Assembly: GCA_038204465.1 (NCBI GenBank)
Contig: JBBRCX010000072.1
Location: 1 to 23,817, forward strand
Reading direction: 5' to 3'
DNA: 23,817 nucleotides
DNA from: JBBRCX01 sp038204465
GTDB taxonomy: Bacteria > Planctomycetota > Phycisphaerae > Tepidisphaerales > Tepidisphaeraceae
The position numbers were made by a program, and so were the translations under genes. A model generated the notes under the pieces. The model did not search any database. It worked only from the letters and a program-made list of their open reading frames with translations, and was not told the DNA's origin. Numbering within the stretch: the stretch's first letter is position 1; each line of letters begins with the position of its first letter. Shown here piece by piece: positions 6,644 to 15,800 of this stretch.

Positions 6644-7750
6644 ATGGTCAAAGGTGAGATTGCGGTCAAACTAAACCGCCTGTCCGATTTCTGCGACCGC
6701 CATGGGCTCGACGGCGTTCTGCTTCAGCACCGCGCCAACTTTGCGTGGATCACCGGCGGGCGCGACAACCACATCGCCAACAACACCCCCGAAGGCGTCG
6801 CGGCCATCCTTGCCACGCCTGACAGCCGCATCTGCCTTGCGAATGCCATCGAGTCGCCGCGCATGGAAGGCGAGGAACTGGCCGGCACCGGGGTGCCGGT
6901 CGTCTCCTTTCCCTGGTGGGACTTCAGGGCTGCGTCGATCAAGGTGATCGAGATGATCGCCGGCAGGAAGATCGCGGCGGATATGGACCCGCTGGGGATC
7001 GGCCTGCGGCGGCTGCCCAACGATTTCTCCGAGCTGCGCTGGTCGCTCACCGCGGAAGAGATCGCGCGTTACCGCGACGGGGCGCGGCGGGTATCGGCGG
7101 CCATCGAGCAGGCGTCCAACGCCATCGACTACGGTGACAGCGAGCTGGAGATTGCCGGGCTGCTCGACTACTTCGTCCACACGCTCGGCTGCAACCCATT
7201 GGTGACCCTCATCGCTTCCGATGACCGCATCGGGCGCTTCCGTCACCCGATCCCCACCGAGAAAAAAGTCGAGCACTACGTGATGCTTGTCACCTGTGGC
7301 GAGTTTGGCGGCCTGATTTCGTCGGCTACGCGCTTCGTGAGCTTTCGCCCGATGGTCGAGATGGAATCACGTCAGCAGGCGATCGCCAACATCGACGCGG
7401 CCGTGAATCTCTCGACCCGCCCCGGCCGGGCGCTGGGTGAAATCTTTCACGACCTGCAGCAGGCCTATGCGGACAACGGTTATCCCGACCAATGGCGCTT
7501 CCACCATCAGGGGGGCTCAACCGGCTACGCGCCGCGCGAGGTGATCGCCGTCCCGGACAGCCCGGCGATCGTTCGCGACAATCAAGCCTTCGCGTGGAAC
7601 CCCTCCATCCCGGGGGCCAAGAGCGAAGACACGATCCTGTGCGGCGCCGACGGGATCTCGGTCCTCACCACCGCATCGGAAGATTGGCCGATGCTGAGCG
7701 GGCACTTCAAAGGCGAAGAGCTTCAGCGCCCCTCTATTCTGGTGAGATAA
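6644..7750 (+). CDS. M24 (aminopeptidase P/creatinase) fold protein, metal ligands largely lost
   Basis: A 368-residue protein with the two-domain layout of aminopeptidase P, prolidase and creatinase. Residues about 8-125 form the N-terminal domain (RLSDFCDRHGLDGVLL, NFAWITGG); 135-360 form the pita-bread domain (TAEEIARYRDGARRVSAAIE onward). In M24 metalloenzymes five ligands, Asp, Asp, His, Glu, Glu, hold two metals. Here the first Asp site reads VTCGEFGG (Thr217 or Cys218), the second reads SSATRF (Ser227/Ala228), the His region is kept as HHQGG (287-288), the first Glu is Asn319 in AWNPSIPG, and the last Glu is kept in KSEDTIL (Glu328). Creatinase shows that this fold can catalyse C-N bond hydrolysis without metal, so it may be an active non-metallo hydrolase or a binding protein. 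GAGGGAAG at 6630-6637 supports ATG 6644. It precedes the liv-type importer by 118 bp on the same strand, so a joint role is plausible. Confidence 0.8.
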   Translation: MVKGEIAVKLNRLSDFCDRHGLDGVLLQHRANFAWITGGRDNHIANNTPEGVAAILATPDSRICLANAIESPRMEGEELAGTGVPVVSFPWWDFRAASIKVIEMIAGRKIAADMDPLGIGLRRLPNDFSELRWSLTAEEIARYRDGARRVSAAIEQASNAIDYGDSELEIAGLLDYFVHTLGCNPLVTLIASDDRIGRFRHPIPTEKKVEHYVMLVTCGEFGGLISSATRFVSFRPMVEMESRQQAIANIDAAVNLSTRPGRALGEIFHDLQQAYADNGYPDQWRFHHQGGSTGYAPREVIAVPDSPAIVRDNQAFAWNPSIPGAKSEDTILCGADGISVLTTASEDWPMLSGHFKGEELQRPSILVR

Positions 7751-7868
7751 CGCTCGGAGCTGCTTTGATGGTCTTCGTGCCGCAGCGCCGCGCGACGCTG
7801 CCCGCCGCTTGCCCGCACACGCAGCACGCGATACATTCCGCGCGGTCGCTGCAACCCTGGAGTGATTC

Positions 7869-9017
7869 ATGCGCAACATCCACTCGCTCGTGCTGCTCTG
7901 CCTGGCCGTGTCGCTCACTTCCGCTGGTTGCAAGAAGGAAGGCGCCGCCAACTCAAATGAGATCCTCATCGGGGAGTACGCGTCGATGACGGGCAACACC
8001 TCCGCGTTCGGAACCAGCTCCGACAAGGGCCTGCAACTTGCCTTCGAACAGATCAACGCTGCGGGCGGCGTGCTCGGGAAGAAGATCAAGGTCATCCTGG
8101 CCGACGACCGCTCGGACGCGAACGAGGCGAATACCGCGGTGCAGAAACTGATCAATGGCGATGGGGTCGTCGCGGTGATCGGCGAGGTCGCCAGCAAGCG
8201 CAGCCTCGCCGGCGCCAGCGTCTGCGAGAAATACAAGGTGCCGATGCTCTCCCCCGCGAGCACGAACCCGGCCGTCACTGTGGACAACGGGCGCACGAAG
8301 CCCTACGTCTTTCGCATTTGCTTCACCGATGAATTCCAGGGAAGGATCAACGGAAGGTTTGCGGCCGAGCAGGGATGGAAGAAGATCGCGATGCTCACCA
8401 ACGTCGAGGAGGACTACAGCAAGGGGCTGGGCAGCAATTTTCAGAAGACCTATGAAACGGGGGAACACCATATAGTCGCCAACGAGAGCTACCGAAACAG
8501 CGATCGGGACTTCAAGGCGCAGCTGCGCAAGATCAAGGATGCGAATCCCGACGCGATTTACGTGCCGGGTTATTACACGGAGGTGAAATTGCTGCTTCCG
8601 CAGGCGCGGGAGCTGGGGCTGAACGTGCCTTTCTTCGGGGGAGATGGCTGGGACAGTCCCGAGACGCTCGCGCTTGACGCCGCCCAGGGACAGTTCTACA
8701 GCGACCACTACGCGGCTGAAGACCCGCGTCCCGAGGTGCAGGAATTCGTCAACGCGTACCAGGCAAAATACAAGGAGACGCCGGACGCGATGGCGGTGTT
8801 GGGCTATGACGCGGCGCGGGTGATGGCGGACGCCATCAAGCGGGCGGGGAAGGTCGATCGCGAAGCGATCCGGGACGCGCTGAGCAAGACGAAGGACTTC
8901 CCGGGCGCCAGTGGCACGATCACCATCGACGAGTCCCACAACGCGCGCAAGCCGATCGTGGTCCTGCAGATTCAGGACCGCAAAGCGAAGCTCTTCAAGA
9001 CTTATCCTTTCGAATAA
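7869..9017 (+). CDS. livJ: HAAT-type ABC transporter substrate-binding lipoprotein (LivJ/LivK-like)
   Basis: A 382-residue receptor of the type I periplasmic-binding fold that captures amino acids, amides or related compounds for the LivHMGF complex. The N-terminus is a lipoprotein signal: MRNIHSL, a hydrophobic core, and SAGC with Cys21 as the lipidation site, although the -3 residue is Ser, not the usual Leu. The mature part starts with ILIGEYASMTG, the family's first strand and ligand loop, and continues with INAAGGVLGKKIKVILADD and the second lobe (YVPGYYTEVKLLLPQARELG, FFGGDGW). Such signatures are typical of the branched-chain amino-acid receptor family. ATG 7869 has GGAG at 7859-7862. 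It is the first gene of the five-gene transporter set. Real substrate is unknown; leucine/isoleucine/valine is only the family default. Confidence 0.92.
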   Translation: MRNIHSLVLLCLAVSLTSAGCKKEGAANSNEILIGEYASMTGNTSAFGTSSDKGLQLAFEQINAAGGVLGKKIKVILADDRSDANEANTAVQKLINGDGVVAVIGEVASKRSLAGASVCEKYKVPMLSPASTNPAVTVDNGRTKPYVFRICFTDEFQGRINGRFAAEQGWKKIAMLTNVEEDYSKGLGSNFQKTYETGEHHIVANESYRNSDRDFKAQLRKIKDANPDAIYVPGYYTEVKLLLPQARELGLNVPFFGGDGWDSPETLALDAAQGQFYSDHYAAEDPRPEVQEFVNAYQAKYKETPDAMAVLGYDAARVMADAIKRAGKVDREAIRDALSKTKDFPGASGTITIDESHNARKPIVVLQIQDRKAKLFKTYPFE

Positions 9018-9055
9018 AAAGCGCAGCCGCGCTCACAAGAAGCGGATCGCCCGCC

Positions 9056-9946
9056 ATGGACAAACTGGTCGATCAGCTCATCATCGGCCTGTCCGTCGGG
9101 GCCACCTATGCGCTCATCGCGCTAGGCTACACGATGGTGTACGGCGTGCTGCGCCTGATCAACTTCGCCCACGGCGACGTGTATATGGTCGGCGCGGTGG
9201 TTGGGTACTACGTGGCTCATGCGATGGTGAGAGCGGGCGAGCCGATCTGGCTGACGATCACCGCGGTGATCGCCGCGGCGGTGATCTGCTGCGCGATCCT
9301 GGGTTTTTTGATCGAGTATCTCGCGTACCGGCCGCTGCGCAACCGCCCGCGACTGGTGGCGCTCATTACCGCGATTGGCGTGTCGCTGCTTCTGGAGAAC
9401 CTGTTTCAACTCAACGTGATCTTCGGGCCGACCCCGCGATCTTTTCCGCCTGAGATCAGGGCGGCCCTGGGAAAGCGCTTCGACCTGCTGAGCCTGGGCG
9501 TGTCGCTGGTGCTGATGGTGGTGTTGACGTGGGTGGTGAAGCGAACCAGGACCGGCCTGGCGCTGCGCGCGGTGTCATACCGTTTCGACACCGCGATGCT
9601 GATGGGCGTGAACACCAACCGCATCATCTCCTTCACCTTCATGTTCGGTTCGGCGCTGGCGGCGGTGGCGGGCGTGCTCGATGCGATCCGCTATGACGTG
9701 CGGCCGCTGATGGGGATCCTGCCGGGGTTGAAGGCGTTTATCGCGGCCGTGCTGGGGGGGATCGGCAACATTCCGGGCGCGCTGGTCGGAGGGATCCTGA
9801 TCGGCGTGGTCGAGACGCTCCTCAAGGGATATCTGAAATCAGAATATACCGGCTACGCCGATGCCGTCTCCTTCGTCATCCTGATCCTGATCCTGCTCGT
9901 GCGGCCGAGCGGGCTGCTGGGCCGGCCCGAGCGGGAAAAGGTATAA
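9056..9946 (+). CDS. livH: Branched-chain amino-acid type ABC permease LivH
   Basis: A 296-residue integral inner-membrane permease, one of two channel subunits of the HAAT importer. Landmarks are the N-terminal LSVGATYALIALGYTMVYGV, the conserved loop INFAHGDVYMVGA, and the ATPase-coupling region GVNTNRIISFTFMFGSALAAVAG followed by LGGIGNIPGALVGG. About eight hydrophobic segments can be traced, and length matches E. coli LivH (about 308). ATG 9056 is 38 bases after the receptor gene; no strong Shine-Dalgarno is visible before it. It is nine bases from livM, so the two permeases are co-transcribed. Confidence 0.94.
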   Translation: MDKLVDQLIIGLSVGATYALIALGYTMVYGVLRLINFAHGDVYMVGAVVGYYVAHAMVRAGEPIWLTITAVIAAAVICCAILGFLIEYLAYRPLRNRPRLVALITAIGVSLLLENLFQLNVIFGPTPRSFPPEIRAALGKRFDLLSLGVSLVLMVVLTWVVKRTRTGLALRAVSYRFDTAMLMGVNTNRIISFTFMFGSALAAVAGVLDAIRYDVRPLMGILPGLKAFIAAVLGGIGNIPGALVGGILIGVVETLLKGYLKSEYTGYADAVSFVILILILLVRPSGLLGRPEREKV

Positions 9947-9955
9947 AGGCGCTGG

Positions 9956-10981
9956 ATGGCCGGATCGGAACCACAACCGCGACTGGCGCCGCCGGCGTTG
10001 CCGAGCTGGGTCGCAAATTTGATTATCGTGGCGATCCTCGCCGTGCTGTGGCCGCTGAATAGTGTGCTGGAAAAAAACCTCAACCCTTATTACCTGCAGA
10101 TCCTGGTCATCATTGGGATCAACATCATTCTCGCGACGAGCCTGAACCTGATTAACGGGATCACCGGACAGTTCTCGCTGGGTCATGCGGGCTTCATGGC
10201 GCTGGGCGGTTACGTGGCGGCGGTGTTGTTCAAGCATTATCAGCCATCGGGTTCGGCTGCGATTTTGTTCTTTCTGGGGATGCTGCTCTTTGGAGGGATC
10301 GTGGCGGCGACAGCGGGCTTGCTGATCGGCATCCCCACGCTGCGGCTGCGCGGTGATTACCTGGCGATCGCCACCCTCGGCTTCGGGGAGATCATCGGGA
10401 TCGTGATCAACAACACCGAGCACATCGGACCGTTCCTCGTCGGGGGGGCAAGCGGCCTGCACGGCATCCCGGCCTATACCAATTTCTTCTGGGTCTATTC
10501 GTGGGTCGTCATTTGCGTGGTGTGCGTCTGGCGGATCGTCCACTCGACGCGGGGCAAAGCCTTCCTCGCGGTGCGCGAAGACGAGATCGCAGCGGCGGCC
10601 ACCGGGGTGGACACTGCGTATCAGAAGGTGATCGCGTTCCTCATCGGCGCTTTTTTCGCGGGCGTCGCGGGCGCTTTGTCGGCAATGTGGTTCAGCGATC
10701 TGGACCCGGGTTCCTTCGGCTTCATCCGCTCGATCGAGATTGTCGTGATGGTGGTGCTCGGCGGTTCGGGAAGCATTACCGGCGTCATCCTGGCCGCCAT
10801 CGTGCTCACCTACCTTCCTGAGCGGCTGCGCATATTGCACGACTGGCGGATGGTGATCTATTCGCTGCTGCTGATCCTCATGATGCTGCTGCGGCCCGAA
10901 GGCCTGCTGGGCCGGCGCGAGCTGTGGTGGACGCGGCGCCGGCTGAGATCCGCATCGGCGGCCGCGGAGCCCTCTACCTAG
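9956..10981 (+). CDS. livM: Branched-chain amino-acid type ABC permease LivM
   Basis: A 341-residue permease, partner of LivH. After a short polar N-terminus (about 1-18) come hydrophobic segments from residue 20 on. Diagnostic motifs are NLINGITGQFSLGHAGFMAL, LLIGIPTLRLRGDYLAIATL, TRGKAFLAVREDEIAAAATG (cytoplasmic coupling loop) and VVLGGSGSITGVILAA. The tail after residue 320 is basic (WWTRRRLR). ATG 9956 follows livH by nine bases with a weak AAAGG upstream. Its TAG stop is at 10979-10981, next to the TTG start proposed for livG, so translation of the two may be coupled. Confidence 0.94.
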   Translation: MAGSEPQPRLAPPALPSWVANLIIVAILAVLWPLNSVLEKNLNPYYLQILVIIGINIILATSLNLINGITGQFSLGHAGFMALGGYVAAVLFKHYQPSGSAAILFFLGMLLFGGIVAATAGLLIGIPTLRLRGDYLAIATLGFGEIIGIVINNTEHIGPFLVGGASGLHGIPAYTNFFWVYSWVVICVVCVWRIVHSTRGKAFLAVREDEIAAAATGVDTAYQKVIAFLIGAFFAGVAGALSAMWFSDLDPGSFGFIRSIEIVVMVVLGGSGSITGVILAAIVLTYLPERLRILHDWRMVIYSLLLILMMLLRPEGLLGRRELWWTRRRLRSASAAAEPST

Positions 10982-10989
10982 GATTGTTG

Positions 10990-11754
10990 TTGGCACTGCT
11001 CGAAATCAACAACCTCAGCGTCCGGTTCGGCGGCCTCAATGCGCTGACTGATTTCAACTTCGATCTGGAAGCGGGTGAACTGGTCGGATTGATCGGGCCC
11101 AACGGCGCGGGGAAGACGACGGCCTTCAACGTCGTCACGGGCGTCTATGACCCGACCGAAGGCCGGGTGCAGCTTGGCGGGAAATCCATCGCGGGGTTGC
11201 CGCCGCATCGGATCAATCATCTCGGGATCGCCCGGACGTTCCAGAACATCCGGCTCTTCGGCGGGCTGTCGGTGCTGGACAATGTGCTGATCGGATTCAA
11301 CGCGTCACGGGGTCACGGGTTGGTGGGCACCGTGCTGCGCTCCGCGCGGCACCGCCGCTCCGACCAGGAGCACTCCGACGGCGCGATGCAGCTTCTGCAG
11401 ACCCTTTCGTTGGCCGATCGGTACGACGAGCGCGCGGCATCGCTGCCGTACGGCGACCAGCGGCGGCTGGAGATCGCCCGCGCGCTGGCGACGCGGCCGA
11501 GAATTCTCCTCCTCGACGAGCCGGCAGCCGGCATGAACCCGCAGGAAAAGATCGACCTGATGCAGCTCATCCGCTTCATCCGCGATGAGTTCGGCGTGGG
11601 CATCTGGCTCATCGAGCACGACATGAAACTGGTCATGAGCATCTGCCAGCGCGTGACGGTGCTCGACCACGGAGAAACAATTGCGGTCGGAACGCCGGCC
11701 GAAGTGCAGTGCGACGCGAAGGTGTGCGAGGCGTACCTGGGAGAGCCGGTCTGA
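10990..11754 (+). CDS. livG: HAAT ABC transporter ATPase LivG
   Basis: A 254-residue nucleotide-binding subunit. Walker A is GPNGAGKT (36-43), Q-loop Gln85 in ARTFQNIRLF, ABC signature LPYGDQRRLEIARAL (from 152; LivG proteins commonly have YG in place of SGG), Walker B ILLLDE (172-177, catalytic Glu177), and H-loop His210 in LIEHDM. I propose a TTG start at 10990 (MALLEINNLS): TAGGA at 10979-10983 is six bases upstream and the length equals that of E. coli LivG. The frame is open upstream to a GTG at 10924, but that part overlaps livM and is not conserved-looking. It pairs with LivF to drive transport. Confidence 0.93.
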   Translation: MALLEINNLSVRFGGLNALTDFNFDLEAGELVGLIGPNGAGKTTAFNVVTGVYDPTEGRVQLGGKSIAGLPPHRINHLGIARTFQNIRLFGGLSVLDNVLIGFNASRGHGLVGTVLRSARHRRSDQEHSDGAMQLLQTLSLADRYDERAASLPYGDQRRLEIARALATRPRILLLDEPAAGMNPQEKIDLMQLIRFIRDEFGVGIWLIEHDMKLVMSICQRVTVLDHGETIAVGTPAEVQCDAKVCEAYLGEPV

Positions 11755-11808
11755 GATTGCCGGGGCATGCGCCAGCGGGCGCGCGTCGGCAGGGGCCGAG
11801 ATTCGATC

Positions 11809-12519
11809 ATGCTGCTGACCATCGAGAACCTGCACGTCGCCTACGGCGTGATCCAGGCGCTGCACGGCCTGTCCTTGCAGATTGACCACGGCGAGATCGT
11901 CACACTCATCGGCGCCAACGGCGCCGGCAAGACGACACTCCTTCGCACGATCAGCGGGTTGCTGCGCCCGCGCGCCGGCTCAATCACTCTCGACGGGGCT
12001 GGTGAAATTCACCGCCTGCCGCCGCACGAGATCGTCCGTTGCGGCTTGAGCCATGCTCCGGAGGGCCGGCAGATCTTCGCCAACCTGAGCGTGCGCGAGA
12101 ACCTGCTGCTGGGCGCTTACCAGCGCAGCGGCGCGGTCGAAATCGAGAAAGACCTCGAGCGCTGCTACACCCTCTTTCCGGTCTTAAAGGAGCGGCGCGA
12201 TCAGCGGGGCGGCACGTTGAGCGGCGGCGAACAGCAGATGCTCGCCATCGGGCGGGCGCTCATGGCCCGTCCGCGACTGCTGCTGCTGGACGAGCCGTCG
12301 CTGGGGCTGGCGCCGCTGATCGTGCGCAAGATCTTTCAGATCATCCGCGAGATCAACGCGGAAGGCACGACGATCTTCCTGGTGGAGCAGAACGCGCACA
12401 TGGCGCTGACCGTCGCCCACCGTGGCTACGTGCTGCAGACCGGGAACGTGATCATGTCCGACACGGCGGCCAACCTGCTGGAACATCCCGATGTGAAGCG
12501 AGCGTACCTGGGCGGGTGA
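11809..12519 (+). CDS. livF: HAAT ABC transporter ATPase LivF
   Basis: A 236-residue second ATPase of the importer. Walker A GANGAGKT (35-42), ABC signature LSGGEQ (137-142), Walker B LLLLDE (157-162) and LVEQNA (191-196), in which Gln replaces the H-loop His, a hallmark of LivF. The EGRQIF element (85-90) is also typical of LivF. ATG 11809 begins at the usual LivF N-terminus (MLLTIENLHVAYG); an in-frame ATG at 11767 would add 14 basic residues unlike the family. Upstream purine-rich AGGGGCCGAG is a weak ribosome site. It ends the plus-strand transport operon, and a repeat-rich convergent spacer follows. Confidence 0.94.
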   Translation: MLLTIENLHVAYGVIQALHGLSLQIDHGEIVTLIGANGAGKTTLLRTISGLLRPRAGSITLDGAGEIHRLPPHEIVRCGLSHAPEGRQIFANLSVRENLLLGAYQRSGAVEIEKDLERCYTLFPVLKERRDQRGGTLSGGEQQMLAIGRALMARPRLLLLDEPSLGLAPLIVRKIFQIIREINAEGTTIFLVEQNAHMALTVAHRGYVLQTGNVIMSDTAANLLEHPDVKRAYLGG

Positions 12520-12545
12520 CGGTTCCTGGCTGATAAAGATAGTTA

Positions 12546-12603
12546 TCGCGAAGACACGAAGGGATAAAGAAAGTTAAGCGCGAAGGCGCGAAGCCGCGAA
12601 AAA
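12546..12603 (+). repeat. CGCGAAG-type tandem block, left copy
   Basis: Short imperfect tandem units of about 8-10 bases (CGCGAAGA, CACGAAGG, CGCGAAGG, CGCGAAG, CCGCGAA) separated by an A-rich stretch. It is the inverted partner of 12689-12730. Similar arrays recur between genes in planctomycete and other genomes, from general knowledge. Confidence 0.6.
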
Positions 12604-12688
12604 AGTTTTAATCTGGAGCCAATCCTCGCTGCACCGGGTCCTGCGAAAGTGAAAATGAGCGCCGCACGGATGTATTTGTTGCCTTTAC

Positions 12689-12730
12689 TCCTTCTTTCTT
12701 CTTCGCGTCTTCGCTTCGCGGTAAGAAAAA
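12689..12730 (-). repeat. CGCGAAG-type tandem block, right inverted copy
   Basis: On the minus strand this reads CGCGAAGCGAAGACGCGAAG followed by AAGAAAGAAGGAG, resembling the left copy (GCGAAGACACGAAGGG, ATAAAGAAAG). The pair could fold into a long imperfect stem across about 85 bases of loop, and may serve as a two-way terminator. Confidence 0.55.
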
Positions 12731-12782
12731 TTCGGCGGCAGGTTCCGAACCGCGCAAGTTGTTGGGGGAAGAATGCGGAGGA

Positions 12783-12797
12783 CGGGTCTGAGACCCG
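12783..12797. repeat. GGGTCTGAGACCC palindrome
   Basis: A 15-base inverted repeat, CGGGTCT-G-AGACCCG, inside the phrase ACGGGTCTGAGACCCGCCCC. I recognise this phrase as a commonly dispersed intergenic unit in GC-rich environmental genomes; here it lies 29 bases before the giant gene's stop codon. A loosely similar GGGCTGAAACCCGCC occurs at about 21127-21141. Confidence 0.55.
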
Positions 12798-12825
12798 CCC
12801 CTACGTTGGTGAATTCTGAAGGCGG

Positions 12826-15800
12826 TCATTCGACTGGGCTGAAGCTGACGTCGTCCAGTTTCACCTGCACGCCGGCGGGGACGGTGATCTGGAGGTTGAG
12901 GGAGGCGGAGAGGGCCTGCGGCGGATTGTAGTCCAAGGTCACCTGTGTCCAGACGGTGCCGATGGTGGGAGACGTTTGTGCGTTGAGGGGCACTCCGTCG
13001 AAATCGCCCTGGAGCTGGACCTGAACGGGAGTGGAAGGCGCATCGGACTTGAGCCAGAGCGTCAGGCGGTGCGGCACTGCGTCGGTGAACTCGAGCTGGC
13101 GGAAGAGGGTGACGGCGCTGGTGAGGATCATCGACTGCGCGCCGGAATGGGCGTCGGTGCTGGTCGTGGGAGTGAAGAAGGTGTTGGCTTCGATGAAGAA
13201 GATCTGGTCGGGCTCGAAGCCGCCCCAGGGGGCGGTGCCGTTGTAGTCGAGCTTGAGGCTCGGGTCTTTCACGCCCTGAGCGGCGACGTCTACGAAGACC
13301 AGGGGCGTGGAAGTGTTGAAGCCGTCGGTGTCGAAGAGCGTGCCGCTGACGTAGTAGTTGATCGGGCCGTTGGGTAGCTCGGCGGTCACGGTGTTGCCGT
13401 TGATGTTGGCGGGGATCGTCTTCCACGCGCGTGAGGGCCAGTTGCCGTCGTCGCCGAAGCTGAGGATGACGTTGGCGGATTGGGGCGTGCGGGTGCTGCC
13501 GTTGTTTTCGATGGTGAAGGTGGCGGTCAGCTTTCCGTTGGCCTTGCTGATCGACAGCGGAGAGACGGCCAGCAGCGGCGTGGCGCCTTTCAGGTGCACG
13601 TCGAGGAACTCGAAGACCTCATCGAAGAGCGCGCCGTCGAGGGCGTGGTTGTAGCTCGGGGTCAGCGTCAGGTGCCTGGGACCGATCACTTCGTTGTAGG
13701 TCTTGGTGAGCGCGGGCATCCAGTAGAACTGATCGTCGGTGCCGCTGAAGAAGCCGATGGGGGTATCGCGCTTCGTGAGGCGGAAGGCGGGGTCGAGAGT
13801 CGTGCGCCACTTCTCGCGCGCTGTCGCATCGAACTGGCTGCTGCGGCCGCCAGTGTCCCACCAGAGATTGCCGGTCTGCAGTTCGCCGGTGCCGAACATG
13901 GAGGAGGCGGCCTTGATGCGCGGATCGACGCCTGCCATGAGCGTGGTGTAGAAGCCGCCCCAGGAACTGCCGGCCATTCCGATCTTGTCGGGGTCGACCT
14001 CGGGGCGCGTCTGCAGGAATGAGACGGCCTTGAGCAGAGCGACCACGCCGCGGGAGATATCGGCGTCGAAGGGATCGGGGGTCTGATTGAGACCCGCGAC
14101 GATGTTGAACCCTCCGGTGGAGCGGTAGCCCGGGAGCGGGAAGTCGATGCACATTCCGAGGTAGCCGCGCTGGGCGGCTTGCGACGTGATGATGTTGGCG
14201 TCGGCCTGCGAGAGTCCGCCCTGGTTCCAGATGATGGCCGGAAGATTGGTGGCGTTCTTCGGGTAAGCGAGGATGGCGAAGATGTCGACGCTGACACCGT
14301 TGAAGGTCTCCGAGTGATACATCACCTCTTCGGTGACGATGCCGTTGGACTCGGTCTTGGAGAGGGACTTGGCATTGAGGGGCGTCGCGGTGAGGGCGGC
14401 GACGTCGAAGACCGGATCGACGAAGGTTGGCGTCGGGGTGGCGACGGTGAAGTTCCAATTCGTTGAAGCTGAAGCATTCGCGGCGCGGTCATTGACGGAT
14501 GCGAGGGTGACGTTGACCGGGCCGGTGACGAGCCCGCTGACCGCGAAGCGCCAGACGTTTCCGCTGACGTTGGTTGGAGCGGCTACGCTGGCCCCGGCTG
14601 CGCCCGCGCCGGAAAGAGTGAGGTCGGAGCCTTTCAGCCCGGTGACGGGCTCCGAGAAGGTGACATCCACGTTGGTGCTGCCCGGCGGGACGGAGGTGCC
14701 GCTGGGGGTCTTGGCGGTGATGGTCGGCGCGGTGGTATCGAGGGTGAAGACGACGTCCTTTGAGGCAAGGGTGGCCTCGGCGGCGTCCAGCGCCAGGAGG
14801 TGCAGCGTGTGCTGACCCTCGGCCAGCGGAGCACCGGCGATCTGCTCGAGGCGGGCGCGGTTGAGCGAGAATGTGCCGTCGGTGCCGACGTCGGCGAGGA
14901 TGTCGGTCTGCGTAGCAGGCACGGCGTCGAAGCTGGCCTTGAAGGCGGCGACGAGCTGCGCGTTTTTCAGGGTGCCGGAGATCGTGGGGTCTTTGGTGAT
15001 CCGGTCGGTGTTGCTGGAGCCGGTGTCGTTGGCGAGGTCGGCGGAGGCTTCCGGGCTGGGGACAGCGCCGGCGACGGTGAAGTTCCAGGTCGTTGAAGCC
15101 GAGGCATTGCCCGCGGGATCGCTCACGGGGGCGAAGGTCGCGCTGACGGGGCCGGCGACGAGACCGCTGACGGCGAAGCGCCAGAGATTGCCGCTGACGT
15201 TTGTCGGAGCGGCGACGGTGGCGCCGGCGGCTCCAGCGCCGGAGAGCGCGAGATCGGCGGCTTTGAGCCCGGTGACGGCTTCGGAGAAGGTGACATCGAC
15301 ATCAGCACTGCCGGCCGGCACGCTCGTGTCGCTCGGGCTCTTGGCGGTGATTGTGGGCGCGACGGTGTCGAGGGTAAAGACGACGTCTTTGGAAGCAAGC
15401 GTGGCGCCGGCGCTGCCGAGCGCGAGAAGGTGCAGGGTGTGCTGGCCTTCGGTGAGCGCGGCGCCGCCGATCTGTTCGAGGCGGGCGCGGTCGAGCGAGA
15501 AGGCGCCGGCGGGGCTGACGTCGCCGAGGATATCGGTGAAGCTCGATGGGTCCGCGGCATCGAGGCCGGCCTTGAAAGAATTCACGAGCTGCGCGTTCTT
15601 GAGCGTTCCGGAGATCGTCGGATCGCTGGAGATGCGGTCGGTGGAACTGGAGCCGGTGTCGTTGGCGAGGTTTGCGTTGGCGTCGGGTGTGCCGTTCGGC
15701 GTGCCGGGGCCGACGATGCGGGCGATGTAGTTGCCGACAGGATCGTTGTCGCCGGGGATGAGCAGGTTGGAGAAGATCGCGGAGCCGCGGCGATAGCTGC

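Larger units (their letters stand above)
12520..12825. other. Repeat-rich spacer between convergent genes
   Basis: 306 bases without a gene, between livF (plus) and the giant exported protein (minus). It holds two inverted CGCGAAG-type blocks and a GGGTCTGAGACCC palindrome, listed separately. No clear terminator with a T-tract is seen apart from these structures. Confidence 0.6.

Noticed and set aside
7953..8939. 328-residue frame antisense to the receptor gene
   Set aside because: No family features; the plus-strand receptor has a signal peptide and clear family motifs.
9839..10996. 385-residue open frame antisense to livM
   Set aside because: Composition (His, Arg, Gln, Asp-rich) is that of an antisense shadow, and livM on the other strand is certain.
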